Origin: Ochrobactrum quorumnocens
GTDB taxonomy: Bacteria; Pseudomonadota; Alphaproteobacteria; Rhizobiales; Rhizobiaceae
Assembly (NCBI RefSeq): GCF_002278035.1
Contig: NZ_CP022604.1
Coordinates: 2,155,501 to 2,219,500 of the forward strand
DNA: 64,000 nucleotides
Direction: 5' to 3'
Position numbers and translations under genes: made by a program. Shown here piece after piece: positions 52,951 through 60,310 of this stretch (position 1 is its first letter; each line of letters starts with the position of its first letter). The notes beneath the pieces were generated by a model. It did not search any database and was not told where the DNA came from. It was given only the letters and a program-made list of their open reading frames with translations.

Positions 52951-54128
52951 CGGCGTCCTCCCGGTGGATCGAGAGGAAGACGGGACGTATCGGGATCAGT
53001 GGATGGAGAGGCCCCACCGGGGCGGCTTGTAGCCGTCTGTGGCGGCTCGGCTGGCGCGCTTGGCGCGCTCTTCCTGGCGGTAGCGCTGAGGCTTCTCGCG
53101 GCGTCGCGGATGAGGTTTTCCACATCGCGCGCGCGCGCTTTAAGGTTAGAGTCTTTGTTAGACTCTAAGTTAAGGGCGCGATTTCGTGTGGAGTTTCCGT
53201 GCGTTAAACCCTGTTTGGGTTCCTGATAGCACGAGCCTCGGGTTCCCGATAGCACGATAGTCCGGGTTCCCGATAGCACGAGGCTATCCACAGGTTGTCC
53301 ACAGGCCGGAGACGGCTCGAAGGCGAGCAGCAGGCGCCCACCGATCTCGGCTTCGAGAAAGAGCCTGTAGCCGGGCAGCGGCTGACGCCGGATGATGTCG
53401 CGCAGCTCGAAGGCGAAGCGTTTGAACGGCGACAGGCTGCCGGATTTCTGGTGAAGGTGACGGAAGTCGAAGCGCCATCCATCGCGCTGGCGGCCGCCGT
53501 GCTTGCGCACCAGGCGGTAAAGCCAGCGGTCTAGGCCGCCGGTCAGATCGAAATAGGTCCGGTCGATCGTGAGCACGAGCGCGTCATCGAGGACGGCCTG
53601 GTAGAACCAGTCCGGCACGATCAGCTCGATGCCCTCGGGGCGGCCGTTGCGGTCAGTGCGTTCCTGCCACTCGTTGATCCACGAGAAGCGATGACGGCGG
53701 CCTTCGGCAGGCTGTCGGATCGAGGTGGAAACAGTGGTCGATTGCAGGCGGTCGAGGGCGGCTTTCAGGCGCTGATAGTCGCGCGAGCTGGTGCCCCGGC
53801 CGACATAGGTGAGGATTTCGTAGGGCGTGGCGGCCATCAGCCGCGAGGTGCGAAGCCCGTTATCGCGGGCTTCGACGATCTGGCTCGCCGCCCAGATCAG
53901 GATGTCGGCGTCCCAGATCGTGGCCATGCCATGATCGGGGACCGCCTCGACCCGGATCGTCACGTTGCCGGCGACGAAATCGATCGGAGCAACGCGATGG
54001 GTCTTGGATAGGGAGAAGAAGGGATAGGCCATGAGATCCTGCGCGTCTCGTGGCGCGAAGTCGCCGGGAAGCGCGCGGAACAGATCGAGCTGCCCGCGCT
54101 CCGAAAGGGATCGACGCCGCACCGCCAT
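52947..54128 (-). CDS. repA: RepA-type replication initiator (RPA family)
   Basis: This 393-residue protein matches the replication-initiator-protein-A family: DLMAYPFFSLSKTHRVAPID, IWDADILIWAASQIVEARDN, then YVGRGTSSRDYQRLKAALDR and DRWLYRLVRKHGGRQRDGWR. The core ends near residue 280. The C-terminal tail is low in complexity because its codons contain the iterons at 53217-53281. It should initiate replication of the excised element or plasmid by binding these repeats. It is co-transcribed with parA. Confidence 0.9.
   Translation of the reverse strand: MAVRRRSLSERGQLDLFRALPGDFAPRDAQDLMAYPFFSLSKTHRVAPIDFVAGNVTIRVEAVPDHGMATIWDADILIWAASQIVEARDNGLRTSRLMAATPYEILTYVGRGTSSRDYQRLKAALDRLQSTTVSTSIRQPAEGRRHRFSWINEWQERTDRNGRPEGIELIVPDWFYQAVLDDALVLTIDRTYFDLTGGLDRWLYRLVRKHGGRQRDGWRFDFRHLHQKSGSLSPFKRFAFELRDIIRRQPLPGYRLFLEAEIGGRLLLAFEPSPACGQPVDSLVLSGTRTIVLSGTRGSCYQEPKQGLTHGNSTRNRALNLESNKDSNLKARARDVENLIRDAARSLSATARKSAPSAPAEPPQTATSRPGGASPSTDPDTSRLPLDPPGGRR
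53217..53303. other. oriV: Iterons and DnaA-box-like sites within repA (candidate oriV)
   Basis: GGGTTCCYGATAGCACGA occurs three times at 53217-53234, 53240-53257 and 53264-53281, a 23-24 bp period. Two DnaA-box-like nonamers follow, CTATCCACA (53284-53292) and TTGTCCACA (53295-53303), each one base from TTATCCACA. The array lies in the 3' third of the rep coding region and changes no reading frame. Confidence 0.75.
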
Positions 54129-54146
54129 GAAGAAAGCCGGCCGCGG

Positions 54147-54428
54147 TCAGCGTGCGTAGCGGCCGAGCTGCGGCCCGGAGTGAATGACGTGGCGCTTCGC
54201 CGGCAGCACGGAGCCGCGCGGATCAGATGTCGACGTCACCGCGCCGCGAGCGGCCCAGGTTTCGAGATCGTCGATGGCATAGACGACGCGGCCGCCGAGC
54301 TTGCGATAGGCCGGGCCTGTTCCGTAGGTCCGGTGCTTTTCGAGGGTGCGCGCCGAAAGGCTGAGAAACTCGGCGGCTTCCTTGGTGCGCAGGAAGCGCG
54401 GCGGGAGAACGACGGGATCATGTGGCAT
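54147..54428 (-). CDS. AlpA/excisionase-like helix-turn-helix protein
   Basis: The 93-residue product contains PPRFLRTKEAAEFLSLSART, LEKHRTYGTGPAYRKLGGRV and VYAIDDLETWA, the winged-helix layout of AlpA, MerR-like excisionases and recombination directionality factors. It lies 141 bp downstream of the DUF6499/DUF2285 pair and 18 bp upstream of rep. In ICEMlSymR7A the frameshifted activator switches on a gene of this kind to trigger excision, so a directionality-factor role is a good guess. Confidence 0.82.
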   Translation of the reverse strand: MPHDPVVLPPRFLRTKEAAEFLSLSARTLEKHRTYGTGPAYRKLGGRVVYAIDDLETWAARGAVTSTSDPRGSVLPAKRHVIHSGPQLGRYAR

Positions 54429-54569
54429 GGATCGAGCCTCCGTGGTGTCGGTGAGAGCCGTCGCGGATCAGCGGCGGACAACGACCACGGTGGCGGAGGA
54501 GAGCCGGCGAGTTGCAGGGCGAAGTTAGGGGGCATCAAATTCGCCCGCCACAAAGGGGGCGAGACCGCG

Positions 54570-55226
54570 CTAGGGTCGTCGGCGATGACGAAGGAGTTTT
54601 CGATATCCGCCCGCGATCATGGCTTTAGCATCGCGCAGAAGGGTCTTGATCTTGTGACGGGCCTCCGACGCCTGCCATGCGTCGCGGTCGAGACGATCGA
54701 TACTGAAGATGACCTCGGCGATTTCCTGCTGCGTCGCGCCGGCCCGGTATCCGTCAAAGGCACGCAGCATTCGGCGCTGGCGGGAGCGCATCTGTCGCGT
54801 CAGCCGCGTGTCGGGGGGAATGGCCCGGCCGTGCAAAGCCGAGAGAAGGCGATACACGGCTTCGATCCGGTCGAAGCCCTCAATGCCGAGAGGGATCGCG
54901 GCAACAGAAGGCGTGTGCCCGTCAATGGCGCGGTCAATGATCTGGAGCGATTGCCCGTTCGCGAGACCGAAGCGAAACGCCGCGTCGTCATCTGCCAATG
55001 GCGGATCGCGTCGCCATGGTTCGGGGAAAACGCTTGAGATGCGTGAGCCAAGATCAAGCGGCGCCTCGGTCAGCACGATAATGCTTGTATCCTCCTGCGG
55101 GAGCCAGAAAACCGGAGCTTCCGGCGGCGGTATCAGGGGATCGACCGGGAAATCGCAACCCCCACCGCTGTCGGATTCGCTCGGTCGGTGGTTCGGGCAC
55201 TTCGCGAGCGGAGGCCGAAGCCTCAA
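54570..55226 (-). CDS. DUF2285-domain C-terminal half of an FseA-like activator
   Basis: The frame encodes VDPLIPPPEAPVFWLPQEDT, then a C-terminal DUF2285 helix-turn-helix-like domain (DTRLTRQMRSRQRRMLRAFD, GATQQEIAEVIFSIDRLDRD, HKIKTLLRDAKAMIAGGYRK). Its first 27 codons are only a shadow of the overlapping DUF6499 gene and show no homology. The two halves of the usual single protein join at 55143-55152, where a +1 shift from the DUF6499 frame gives RWGLRFP-VDPLIPPP and a 256-residue fusion. It probably has no start of its own. Confidence 0.8.
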   Translation of the reverse strand: MRLRPPLAKCPNHRPSESDSGGGCDFPVDPLIPPPEAPVFWLPQEDTSIIVLTEAPLDLGSRISSVFPEPWRRDPPLADDDAAFRFGLANGQSLQIIDRAIDGHTPSVAAIPLGIEGFDRIEAVYRLLSALHGRAIPPDTRLTRQMRSRQRRMLRAFDGYRAGATQQEIAEVIFSIDRLDRDAWQASEARHKIKTLLRDAKAMIAGGYRKLLRHRRRP

Positions 55227-55341
55227 AATCCGCGTCGTAGGCGTCGTTACGGCGGAGCCATTCCCAAGCCAGATCGGACGCGGTCAGCTTATCCAGATGG
55301 TCATATTCCGAAGAACGCCAGGTCGATGCATCAGGTGTCAT
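55054..55341 (-). CDS. DUF6499 N-terminal half of an FseA-like activator
   Basis: From ATG 55341 the product reads MTPDASTWRSSEYDHLDKLT, ASDLAWEWLRRNDAYDADFE and ERIRQRWGLRFP, the conserved DUF6499 region. After that the frame runs through meaningless sequence to a stop at 55054. The overlap with the DUF2285 frame and the loss of homology exactly at TTT-CCC-GGT point to a regulated +1 frameshift that joins the halves. The short product may be made most of the time. Confidence 0.8.
   Translation of the reverse strand: MTPDASTWRSSEYDHLDKLTASDLAWEWLRRNDAYDADFEASASAREVPEPPTERIRQRWGLRFPGRSPDTAAGSSGFLAPAGGYKHYRADRGAA
55143..55152 (-). promoter_or_regulatory. Candidate +1 programmed ribosomal frameshift site
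   Basis: In the DUF6499 frame the codons are CGA-TTT-CCC-GGT; slipping one base from CCC to CCG gives GTC-GAT-CCC, the DUF2285 frame. Homology to one-piece relatives switches frame exactly here. In ICEMlSymR7A the equivalent msi172/msi171 pair is joined by +1 frameshifting into FseA. A sequencing error or simple mutation is the alternative. Confidence 0.65.
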
Positions 55342-55451
55342 CGCCGATACTCCCAAGTATCTGTCTAAGTCTTTGGGAAGATCACGATTCCCGTTTGGGT
55401 TGATCTGCGGAAGTCAGTCGCGCCTCAACAGGTGATGCGCCCTGCGCATCA

Positions 55452-55730
55452 CTATAGAGGCCCGCGCTGGCTTTCACGAACCAGTTGGCGATAGCCGTGT
55501 TCGGTCATCCAGCGGGCACGTGCGAGATGTGCATCATGAATCGAGCGGCAGCGCTTGGGATCGCGGTCGGGGTCAAGGCCAAAGAGGACATGAACCGCCT
55601 CGCGCCAGTCTGCGCCATCGCGGTCGGCATCGAGCAGCCGCATGTAGAGTTTCATGTGCTCGCGATCATAAGATGTAAGCGTTTCGCTGAACGGTGGTTC
55701 GTCCAGAAAGGTGTCTGTCGCCTGTCCCAT
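55452..55730 (-). CDS. Small stand-alone DUF2285 protein (QseM-like candidate)
   Basis: From ATG 55730 (a TTG at 55802 is possible) the product of about 92 residues reads DEPPFSETLTSYDREHMKLY, MRLLDADRDGADWREAVHVL, then FGLDPDRDPKRCRSIHDAHL and ARARWMTEHGYRQLVR, a single DUF2285 domain. In ICEMlSymR7A the antiactivator QseM is a stand-alone DUF2285 protein that blocks FseA and TraR. The adjacency to the DUF6499/DUF2285 pair makes the same role attractive here, but it is inferred. Confidence 0.78.
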   Translation of the reverse strand: MGQATDTFLDEPPFSETLTSYDREHMKLYMRLLDADRDGADWREAVHVLFGLDPDRDPKRCRSIHDAHLARARWMTEHGYRQLVRESQRGPL

Positions 55731-55828
55731 CAAGCCACCATAGTCACGCGCATTACGTTCGTTAACTATCTTACCGCAGGAGATAGACTCTTTTCTTGAC
55801 AAGGATTTGGTAATTTCGGTGTCCCGCC

Positions 55829-56080
55829 CTACCGGCGGGGAGAGTCGATCCTGTCGTGCAGGAGCAACACCCCTTCGCCCTTGTCCGTCGAGAGCAGAAC
55901 GATCCCAGCCGATTCGAGCGTCCGGCGCACCTGATCGCGCGTCGATTCGAACACCTCGAGGCCGTTTTCGGATTCGAGGCGCTTCAATGCGGTCAGTGCT
56001 ACTCGGGCCTTGTCAGCGAGCGTCTCCTGCGTCCAACCCAGCAACGCGCGTGCGGCCCGTGATTGTCGGGCGGTGATCAT
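55829..56080 (-). CDS. XRE-family helix-turn-helix regulator
   Basis: The 83-residue product is a single HTH domain (RQSRAARALLGWTQETLADK, ARVALTALKRLESENG) with a short C-terminal segment. GGAGG lies 9 bp before the ATG. A 17-bp dyad at 56123-56139, upstream of its start, is a likely autoregulatory operator. Genes of this type next to DUF2285 proteins control transfer in related elements. Confidence 0.82.
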   Translation of the reverse strand: MITARQSRAARALLGWTQETLADKARVALTALKRLESENGLEVFESTRDQVRRTLESAGIVLLSTDKGEGVLLLHDRIDSPRR

Positions 56081-56122
56081 GCATGATCACCTCCCACTCG
56101 GACCTACGCGCACTCCAGAACT

Positions 56123-56139
56123 ACGACTATTTTAGTCGT
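56123..56139. promoter_or_regulatory. Perfect dyad, probable XRE operator
   Basis: ACGACTATTTTAGTCGT: two 7-bp arms around TTT, 43 bp upstream of the XRE gene start. No other dyad of this quality is visible in the 56081-56277 gap. Confidence 0.65.
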
Positions 56140-56277
56140 TCTTCACTCTGTTCGCCAGCATGAAATGGCTGATTGGCTGTACAAACAGCTCTTTGAATGA
56201 CGGCTGATTCGGTCGCCGCGAATAGCTGCCGCCCGTCGGGCGGCCGGTGGCCAGATGTTTCCGCCGTGATTAGGCGT

Positions 56278-56304
56278 AAAAACCCGGCGGCTCGCGCCGC
56301 CGGG
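56278..56304 (-). terminator. Intrinsic terminator of ssb
   Basis: CCCGGCGGC/GCCGCCGGG with a 4-nt loop (TCGC), followed on the minus strand by TTTTT, 16 bp after the ssb stop. A near-identical hairpin of opposite orientation is at 57374-57397. Confidence 0.88.
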
Positions 56305-56319
56305 CTTCCGGTTTCCCGC

Positions 56320-56721
56320 TCAGAACGGGATGTCATCGTCGTCGATGAACTTGCCGTCCTCGCTTTCGGTCTGCTTCGCCCGGCTCAGGAAGTCGACCGT
56401 CTCGGCGATGATCTCGCATCCGTAGCGGTCGTTGCCCTGCTGGTCCGTCCACTTCGTGTAGTGAATGCGGCCGCGAACCAGAACCTTCATTCCCTTCTCG
56501 CAATACTCCTGGATCGTCTTGCCGAGGCCGTTGAAGGCGGTGATGCGGTGCCATTCCGTATCCTGGACCCGGTAGCCCCTTTCGTCCCGGACAACCTTGC
56601 CGTCCGAGTAGCGGGGGCGCGAGGTGGCCAGCGTGAAGTGGGTGATTCGGGTGCCGCCCTGGGTGGTGCGGGTTTCGGGGGCCTGACCGATGTTGCCGGC
56701 GAGAATGACGATGTTCTGCAT
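56320..56721 (-). CDS. ssb: Single-stranded DNA-binding protein
   Basis: I chose ATG 56721 with GGAG upstream; the longer frame has no homology. The 133-residue protein has the OB fold (NIVILAGNIGQAPETRTTQG, FTLATSRPRY, DTEWHRITAFNGLGKTIQEY, VLVRGRIHYTKWTDQQGNDR) and the acidic tip DDDDIPF that recruits partner proteins. It coats the transferred or replicating strand. A decayed second copy lies head-to-head at 56966. Confidence 0.92.
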   Translation of the reverse strand: MQNIVILAGNIGQAPETRTTQGGTRITHFTLATSRPRYSDGKVVRDERGYRVQDTEWHRITAFNGLGKTIQEYCEKGMKVLVRGRIHYTKWTDQQGNDRYGCEIIAETVDFLSRAKQTESEDGKFIDDDDIPF

Positions 56722-56965
56722 TGTAAGTCTCCGTTGCTTCTCGGAGGGACCATCCCTCCGACGAGACCCGGCCAAGGCCGTCGGGAGACTCCCGCAACTG
56801 CCGAACCTTTCGGCAGCTTGCCCCTAAGGCCCCAGGTGGGGCGGGCAGTCGCGCTTGCGCGGCAACACGGCTGGGAGCCGCCGGGGTTGCTGGAGGAAAC
56901 AGAACGGACTTAGGGGATCAGTCAGTCGGAGGGATTGGTGCCTTTGAAAGCATGAATACGGGGAC

Positions 56966-57310
56966 GCGCAGCAGAACCATCGTCCTTGCCGGTAACAGCG
57001 ACCAGGCAGGCTCACGGACCTGCGCAGTTCGGGGCGACTCCCGACCTTCTCCCCTTCCGGCCACCCCGCGTCATCTCCCGGACAGGCTGGGCGGGACGAG
57101 AATGGTGCGGCTATCGGGTTCCGAGGCATGGAACAGCACCGTGTCGCCGTTTCGGCGGTGGAAGGCGCGATCCAGACGATTTGCGAAAAGGCATGTGCGG
57201 TTTTTGCGTTCGCATTCACTACAGGAAGTGGAGGTCGCAGCGAGCATTGACAGCCCACGATCCGCGGATCTGGCGCCGATGACCGACATCCTCGGCCGGG
57301 CGAAGTAGAC
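56966..57310 (+). pseudogene. Degenerate ssb copy in opposite orientation
   Basis: The plus strand carries pieces of ssb in several frames: RTIVLAGNSDQAGSRT near the start, YRVPRHGTAP in the middle and DLRKGMCGFCVRIHYRKW later. They align in order with QNIVILAGNIGQAPETRT, GYRVQDTEWH and YCEKGMKVLVRGRIHYTKW of the intact protein. No single frame covers the gene. A matching terminator follows at 57374-57397. The gap 56722-56965 between the two ssb copies shows nothing else. Confidence 0.7.
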
Positions 57311-57373
57311 TGGAGGCGGAGGATGCAAAGCGCAGCGGCGGCGCTACAGCCTTTTGTTGGGGGAACCGGGGTT

Positions 57374-57397
57374 GGCGGCGCGAGCCGCCGGGTTTTT
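57374..57397 (+). terminator. Intrinsic terminator behind the decayed ssb copy
   Basis: GGCGGC/GCCGCC with a GCGA loop, then GGGTTTTT. The sequence matches the minus-strand ssb terminator at 56278-56304 over at least 20 bases, supporting duplication of the whole ssb unit. It also stands 28 bp before the end of the convergent membrane-protein gene. Confidence 0.8.
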
Positions 57398-57424
57398 CAG
57401 TTTGCGCCCGATCGCGCTGCCCGA

Positions 57425-57841
57425 TCAGCGTGAAAACAAGGACACGCCGAGGGCATTCAGATTGATCATTGCCGCGATGCCGATGAACAGGCCGGCGCTG
57501 CCGGAAAGCAAGTAGAGCATCAGGCCGGGATCGATGGCGTTCTTCGCTACGCCGTGGATGAGCGCATATCCGGCGATGACGGCCGGTACGGCAAAGACGG
57601 CGAGAGCGATCAGCCGCAGAGCCGGATTCCTGGCGAAGCCGAGAACTGCGATGACCAGGCCGATCGAAACCAACGCCGCGCCGATGGCGGCCAGTCCCGA
57701 CAGGAGGATGCCACCTCCGGCGCCCCAGGTATATTGGGCAGCGGACAGCCCAACCATGAACGGTAAAGCGTAGATCGCAAGATTGTAGGCAAAGATGCAG
57801 AACGCGATCGTTAAAGAGATGGCGAGCAGGATGAGCGACAT
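57425..57841 (-). CDS. Small polytopic membrane protein
   Basis: ATG 57841 has GGAGG 6 bp upstream. The 138-residue product is nearly all hydrophobic with four probable membrane segments (LILLAISLTIAFCIFAYNLA, GGILLSGLAAIGAALVSIGL, LALAVFAVPAVIAGYALIHG-like, MLYLLSGSAGLFIGIAAMIN). No family is recognised. It occurs at a position where related elements often carry a similar small membrane protein, but a role is unknown. Confidence 0.75.
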   Translation of the reverse strand: MSLILLAISLTIAFCIFAYNLAIYALPFMVGLSAAQYTWGAGGGILLSGLAAIGAALVSIGLVIAVLGFARNPALRLIALAVFAVPAVIAGYALIHGVAKNAIDPGLMLYLLSGSAGLFIGIAAMINLNALGVSLFSR

Positions 57842-58001
57842 GGAAGCCTCCACATGATCGGTTGAGGATCACGACAGGCTGCCTGTAGATACGCTCCGCC
57901 TGCGACTATGCTACTGTTCCGGTTCTGCAAGGATGTTTCATAAGAGCCGTCAACCTCTCCGATAGTCAAGTATTGGCGGCTGGAACAGCCAGAGGCGGCG
58001 C

Positions 58002-58937
58002 TTACGCGCCGCCGTCGAACTTCATGACCGGGATGCCGAGCTTGCGAGCCTTGTCCGCAAGATTCTCCTGAATGCCGGTGCCGGGGAAGACGAGGATACC
58101 GACCGGCAGGACGTCGAGCATCGCGTCGTTGCGCTTGAAGGGCGCGGCCTTGCCGTGCTTCGTCCAGTCGGGCCGGAAGGCGACCTGAGCCACCTTGCGG
58201 CTATCTGCCCAGCGGGAGGCGATCAGTTCAGCGCCCTTCGGCGTGCCGCCGTGCATCAGCACCATGTCGGGGTGTTTTGCATGGACCTGATCGAGCTTTG
58301 CCCAGATCAGGCGGTGATCATTGAAGTCGGCGCCTCCGGTCAAGGCAACCTTGGGACCGGCGGGCAGCATCACCTCGGTCTCGGCCCGGTGTTTCGCGGC
58401 GAGGAAATCGCGGCTGTCGATCATCGCGGCGGTGAGATTGCGATGGTTGACCATCGAGCCGGTACGGGGTCGCCAGGCGCTGCCGGTGTGGTGCTCGAAG
58501 GCTTCCGAGGCGACGTCGCGGAAGAGTTCCATGCTGTTGCGCCGCTCAATCAGGGTCTGACCTTCTGCCGTGAGGCGCTCCAGCTCGACCGACTTCACCT
58601 CGCTGCCGTCCTGTTCACGCTGGAGGCGGCGCTGCGCCTGCTCGTTGTCGTCGAGATCGCGTTCGACCCGGCTCGCGGCGCGGTGAAAGAGATTGACGGT
58701 TCCCCAGAGCAATTCGTCGAGGTCGGGTTCGAGGCGGGTGTCGCCGAGCGTCGCGACGAGGGCGTCGAAGATATCTGCGACAGCGGCGGCGACGGCGTTG
58801 CCCTCCGGGAGCGGCCTCGGATCAGGTTCGTCCTGATATGGCCGCCAGCCATAGAGCTGGAGTTCGGTGAGGAGATGATCGGTGGGGGACGAGGTGTGCA
58901 TCGGCTCGAAGCCTGCATTTTCGTCTTCGTTTGTCAT
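58002..58937 (-). CDS. DUF2493 (SLOG-fold) domain protein
   Basis: ATG 58937 with AAGGA upstream gives 311 residues. The first two-thirds is helical and charged (RVERDLDDNEQAQRRLQREQ). The C-terminal domain is DUF2493: KVALTGGADFNDHRLIWAKL, MVLMHGGTPKGAELIASRWA and LPVGILVFPGTGIQENLADK, a Rossmann-like fold of the SLOG group that binds nucleotides or related ligands. Its role in these elements is unknown. Confidence 0.87.
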   Translation of the reverse strand: MTNEDENAGFEPMHTSSPTDHLLTELQLYGWRPYQDEPDPRPLPEGNAVAAAVADIFDALVATLGDTRLEPDLDELLWGTVNLFHRAASRVERDLDDNEQAQRRLQREQDGSEVKSVELERLTAEGQTLIERRNSMELFRDVASEAFEHHTGSAWRPRTGSMVNHRNLTAAMIDSRDFLAAKHRAETEVMLPAGPKVALTGGADFNDHRLIWAKLDQVHAKHPDMVLMHGGTPKGAELIASRWADSRKVAQVAFRPDWTKHGKAAPFKRNDAMLDVLPVGILVFPGTGIQENLADKARKLGIPVMKFDGGA

Positions 58938-59042
58938 CGGGAGCGTCCTTTGTCTGGAGACCGCGTCCATCGCGGCCTTCGCAGGCGTCGGAAGCCCATG
59001 GGCGGACTGGACTGGCACCCTCGCGCCCTCGCGAGGGCTCCG

Positions 59043-59127
59043 ATGGCCGGGTTCGGGCTATTTTGTCTTTCGCGATGCAAAGGTGGGGCTCGCCCCCGCC
59101 GGCGGAAAATAGCCCGAACGCGGCCAT
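59043..59127. repeat. Long hairpin with 22-bp arms (21 of 22 paired)
   Basis: Bases 59043-59064 and 59106-59127 are complementary except for one position, including 14 uninterrupted bases (GTTCGGGCTATTTT with AAAATAGCCCGAAC). The 41-nt loop contains a smaller GC stem (GGGGC/GCCCC). It sits in the 332-bp gap between the DUF2493 and Toprim genes, which has no credible gene. It could be a structured RNA, a transcription stop or a single-strand replication start. Confidence 0.8.
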
Positions 59128-59269
59128 TGCCTGTCCGGACCGTTTGTGGGCCGATCGCCCTCTCAGAAGGCCGTGGGCGCCGCTCACTCCGACTTCAAAG
59201 GATCTCCCGATAATGAATGGAGACGGCAGGTGGAGACGCCTCGACCGCGCCTTGTTTCCCGCCGATCCC

Positions 59270-60310
59270 TCACCCTTCCACGAAACGGCGGACGTCATCA
59301 GGATGAAGCTGCTCCATCAGGGTCGCCCGGAGGGCGTCGATGCCGCGCCAGCGCAGATCTTCGTTGAAGTCCTCACGCGTGGGCGACACCGAAATCGCCT
59401 CGATCCCGACGCTCCTTGCTCTGGCGACCAGGCTGTCTCTTGCGCCGTCCCCGGCCGGGTCGCGATCTCTGAGGACATAGAGCCTGCGCAGCGTCGCCGG
59501 GAACAGGATGGCAGCGAGGTGAGCCGCGGAGAGCGCCGCCATCATCGGCATGTGGGGCAGAACCTGACGGGGTGACAGCACGGTCTCGATGCCTTCGCCG
59601 GCCGCGAGCACCTCACCGGCAACGCCGAAACGGACGCCGTGGCCGAGAAGGTCGCCCATCGCCCGCCGCGGTGACTCGACCGGCGCCTTGCCCGAACCGT
59701 CCGGGGCAAGCCAGGTGCGGTGGGCGCCGGTCTGGTTGCCGTGAAGATCGGTGACGGAAGCGACGATCGCCGGCCAGATCTCGGTGGGCGAATGCTCGTC
59801 CGGCTTATAGTAGCATCGCGGCTGGTAGCGTAGCGCGGTGGTTCCCGCGAGGGAGGTGATCGCCCGTCCGTTGAGGTAGATTTCCGCGAGTGTGCCGCCG
59901 ATCGGCTGCGACATGGCGAAAAGCCGCCGCGACGCTTCGGGCGAAACAGCGATGTTCGACGTCCTGCCGGTCGGAGTCCTCGTCTTCTTCGGTTCGGGAT
60001 GCGGGAGAGCGAGGAAGCGGCGCGCTTCCTCGGCTACGTCCTTGAAGTCGATGAGGTCGAGCGTTTCGCGGATGACGTCGAGGAGATCGCCATGCTCGCC
60101 GGTCGATGCGTCGGTCCATTTTCCGGCAGCTCCCTTGCCGGATTCCGGCCCGGTCAACCGCACGAACATCGAGCGGCCGGGGCTGTTCTGAACGTTCCCG
60201 ACGACCCAGTATCGTCCAGCGCGGTGGCCGGACGACAGGTAGTGGCGGCATACCGCCTCGGCATTGCGTCCGAGACGGGATGCCAGTTCGGAAGCGTCGT
60301 GACGGGCCAT
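59270..60310 (-). CDS. Toprim-domain primase-like protein
   Basis: ATG 60310 overlaps the preceding stop by one base (TGATG). The 346-residue protein has an N-terminal primase-like region (CRHYLSSGHRAGRYWVVGNV, DASTGEHGDLLDVIRETLDL). A Toprim domain follows with the conserved Glu in AAGEGIETVLSPRQ and the DxD in LYVLRDRDPAGDGARD. It probably primes DNA synthesis on the transferred strand. It is coupled to the large helicase-like gene. Confidence 0.87.
   Translation of the reverse strand: MARHDASELASRLGRNAEAVCRHYLSSGHRAGRYWVVGNVQNSPGRSMFVRLTGPESGKGAAGKWTDASTGEHGDLLDVIRETLDLIDFKDVAEEARRFLALPHPEPKKTRTPTGRTSNIAVSPEASRRLFAMSQPIGGTLAEIYLNGRAITSLAGTTALRYQPRCYYKPDEHSPTEIWPAIVASVTDLHGNQTGAHRTWLAPDGSGKAPVESPRRAMGDLLGHGVRFGVAGEVLAAGEGIETVLSPRQVLPHMPMMAALSAAHLAAILFPATLRRLYVLRDRDPAGDGARDSLVARARSVGIEAISVSPTREDFNEDLRWRGIDALRATLMEQLHPDDVRRFVEG

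Noticed and set aside
56824..57258. Minus-strand open frame rich in Cys, Pro and Arg
   Set aside because: It runs antisense through the decayed ssb copy and has no recognisable protein character.
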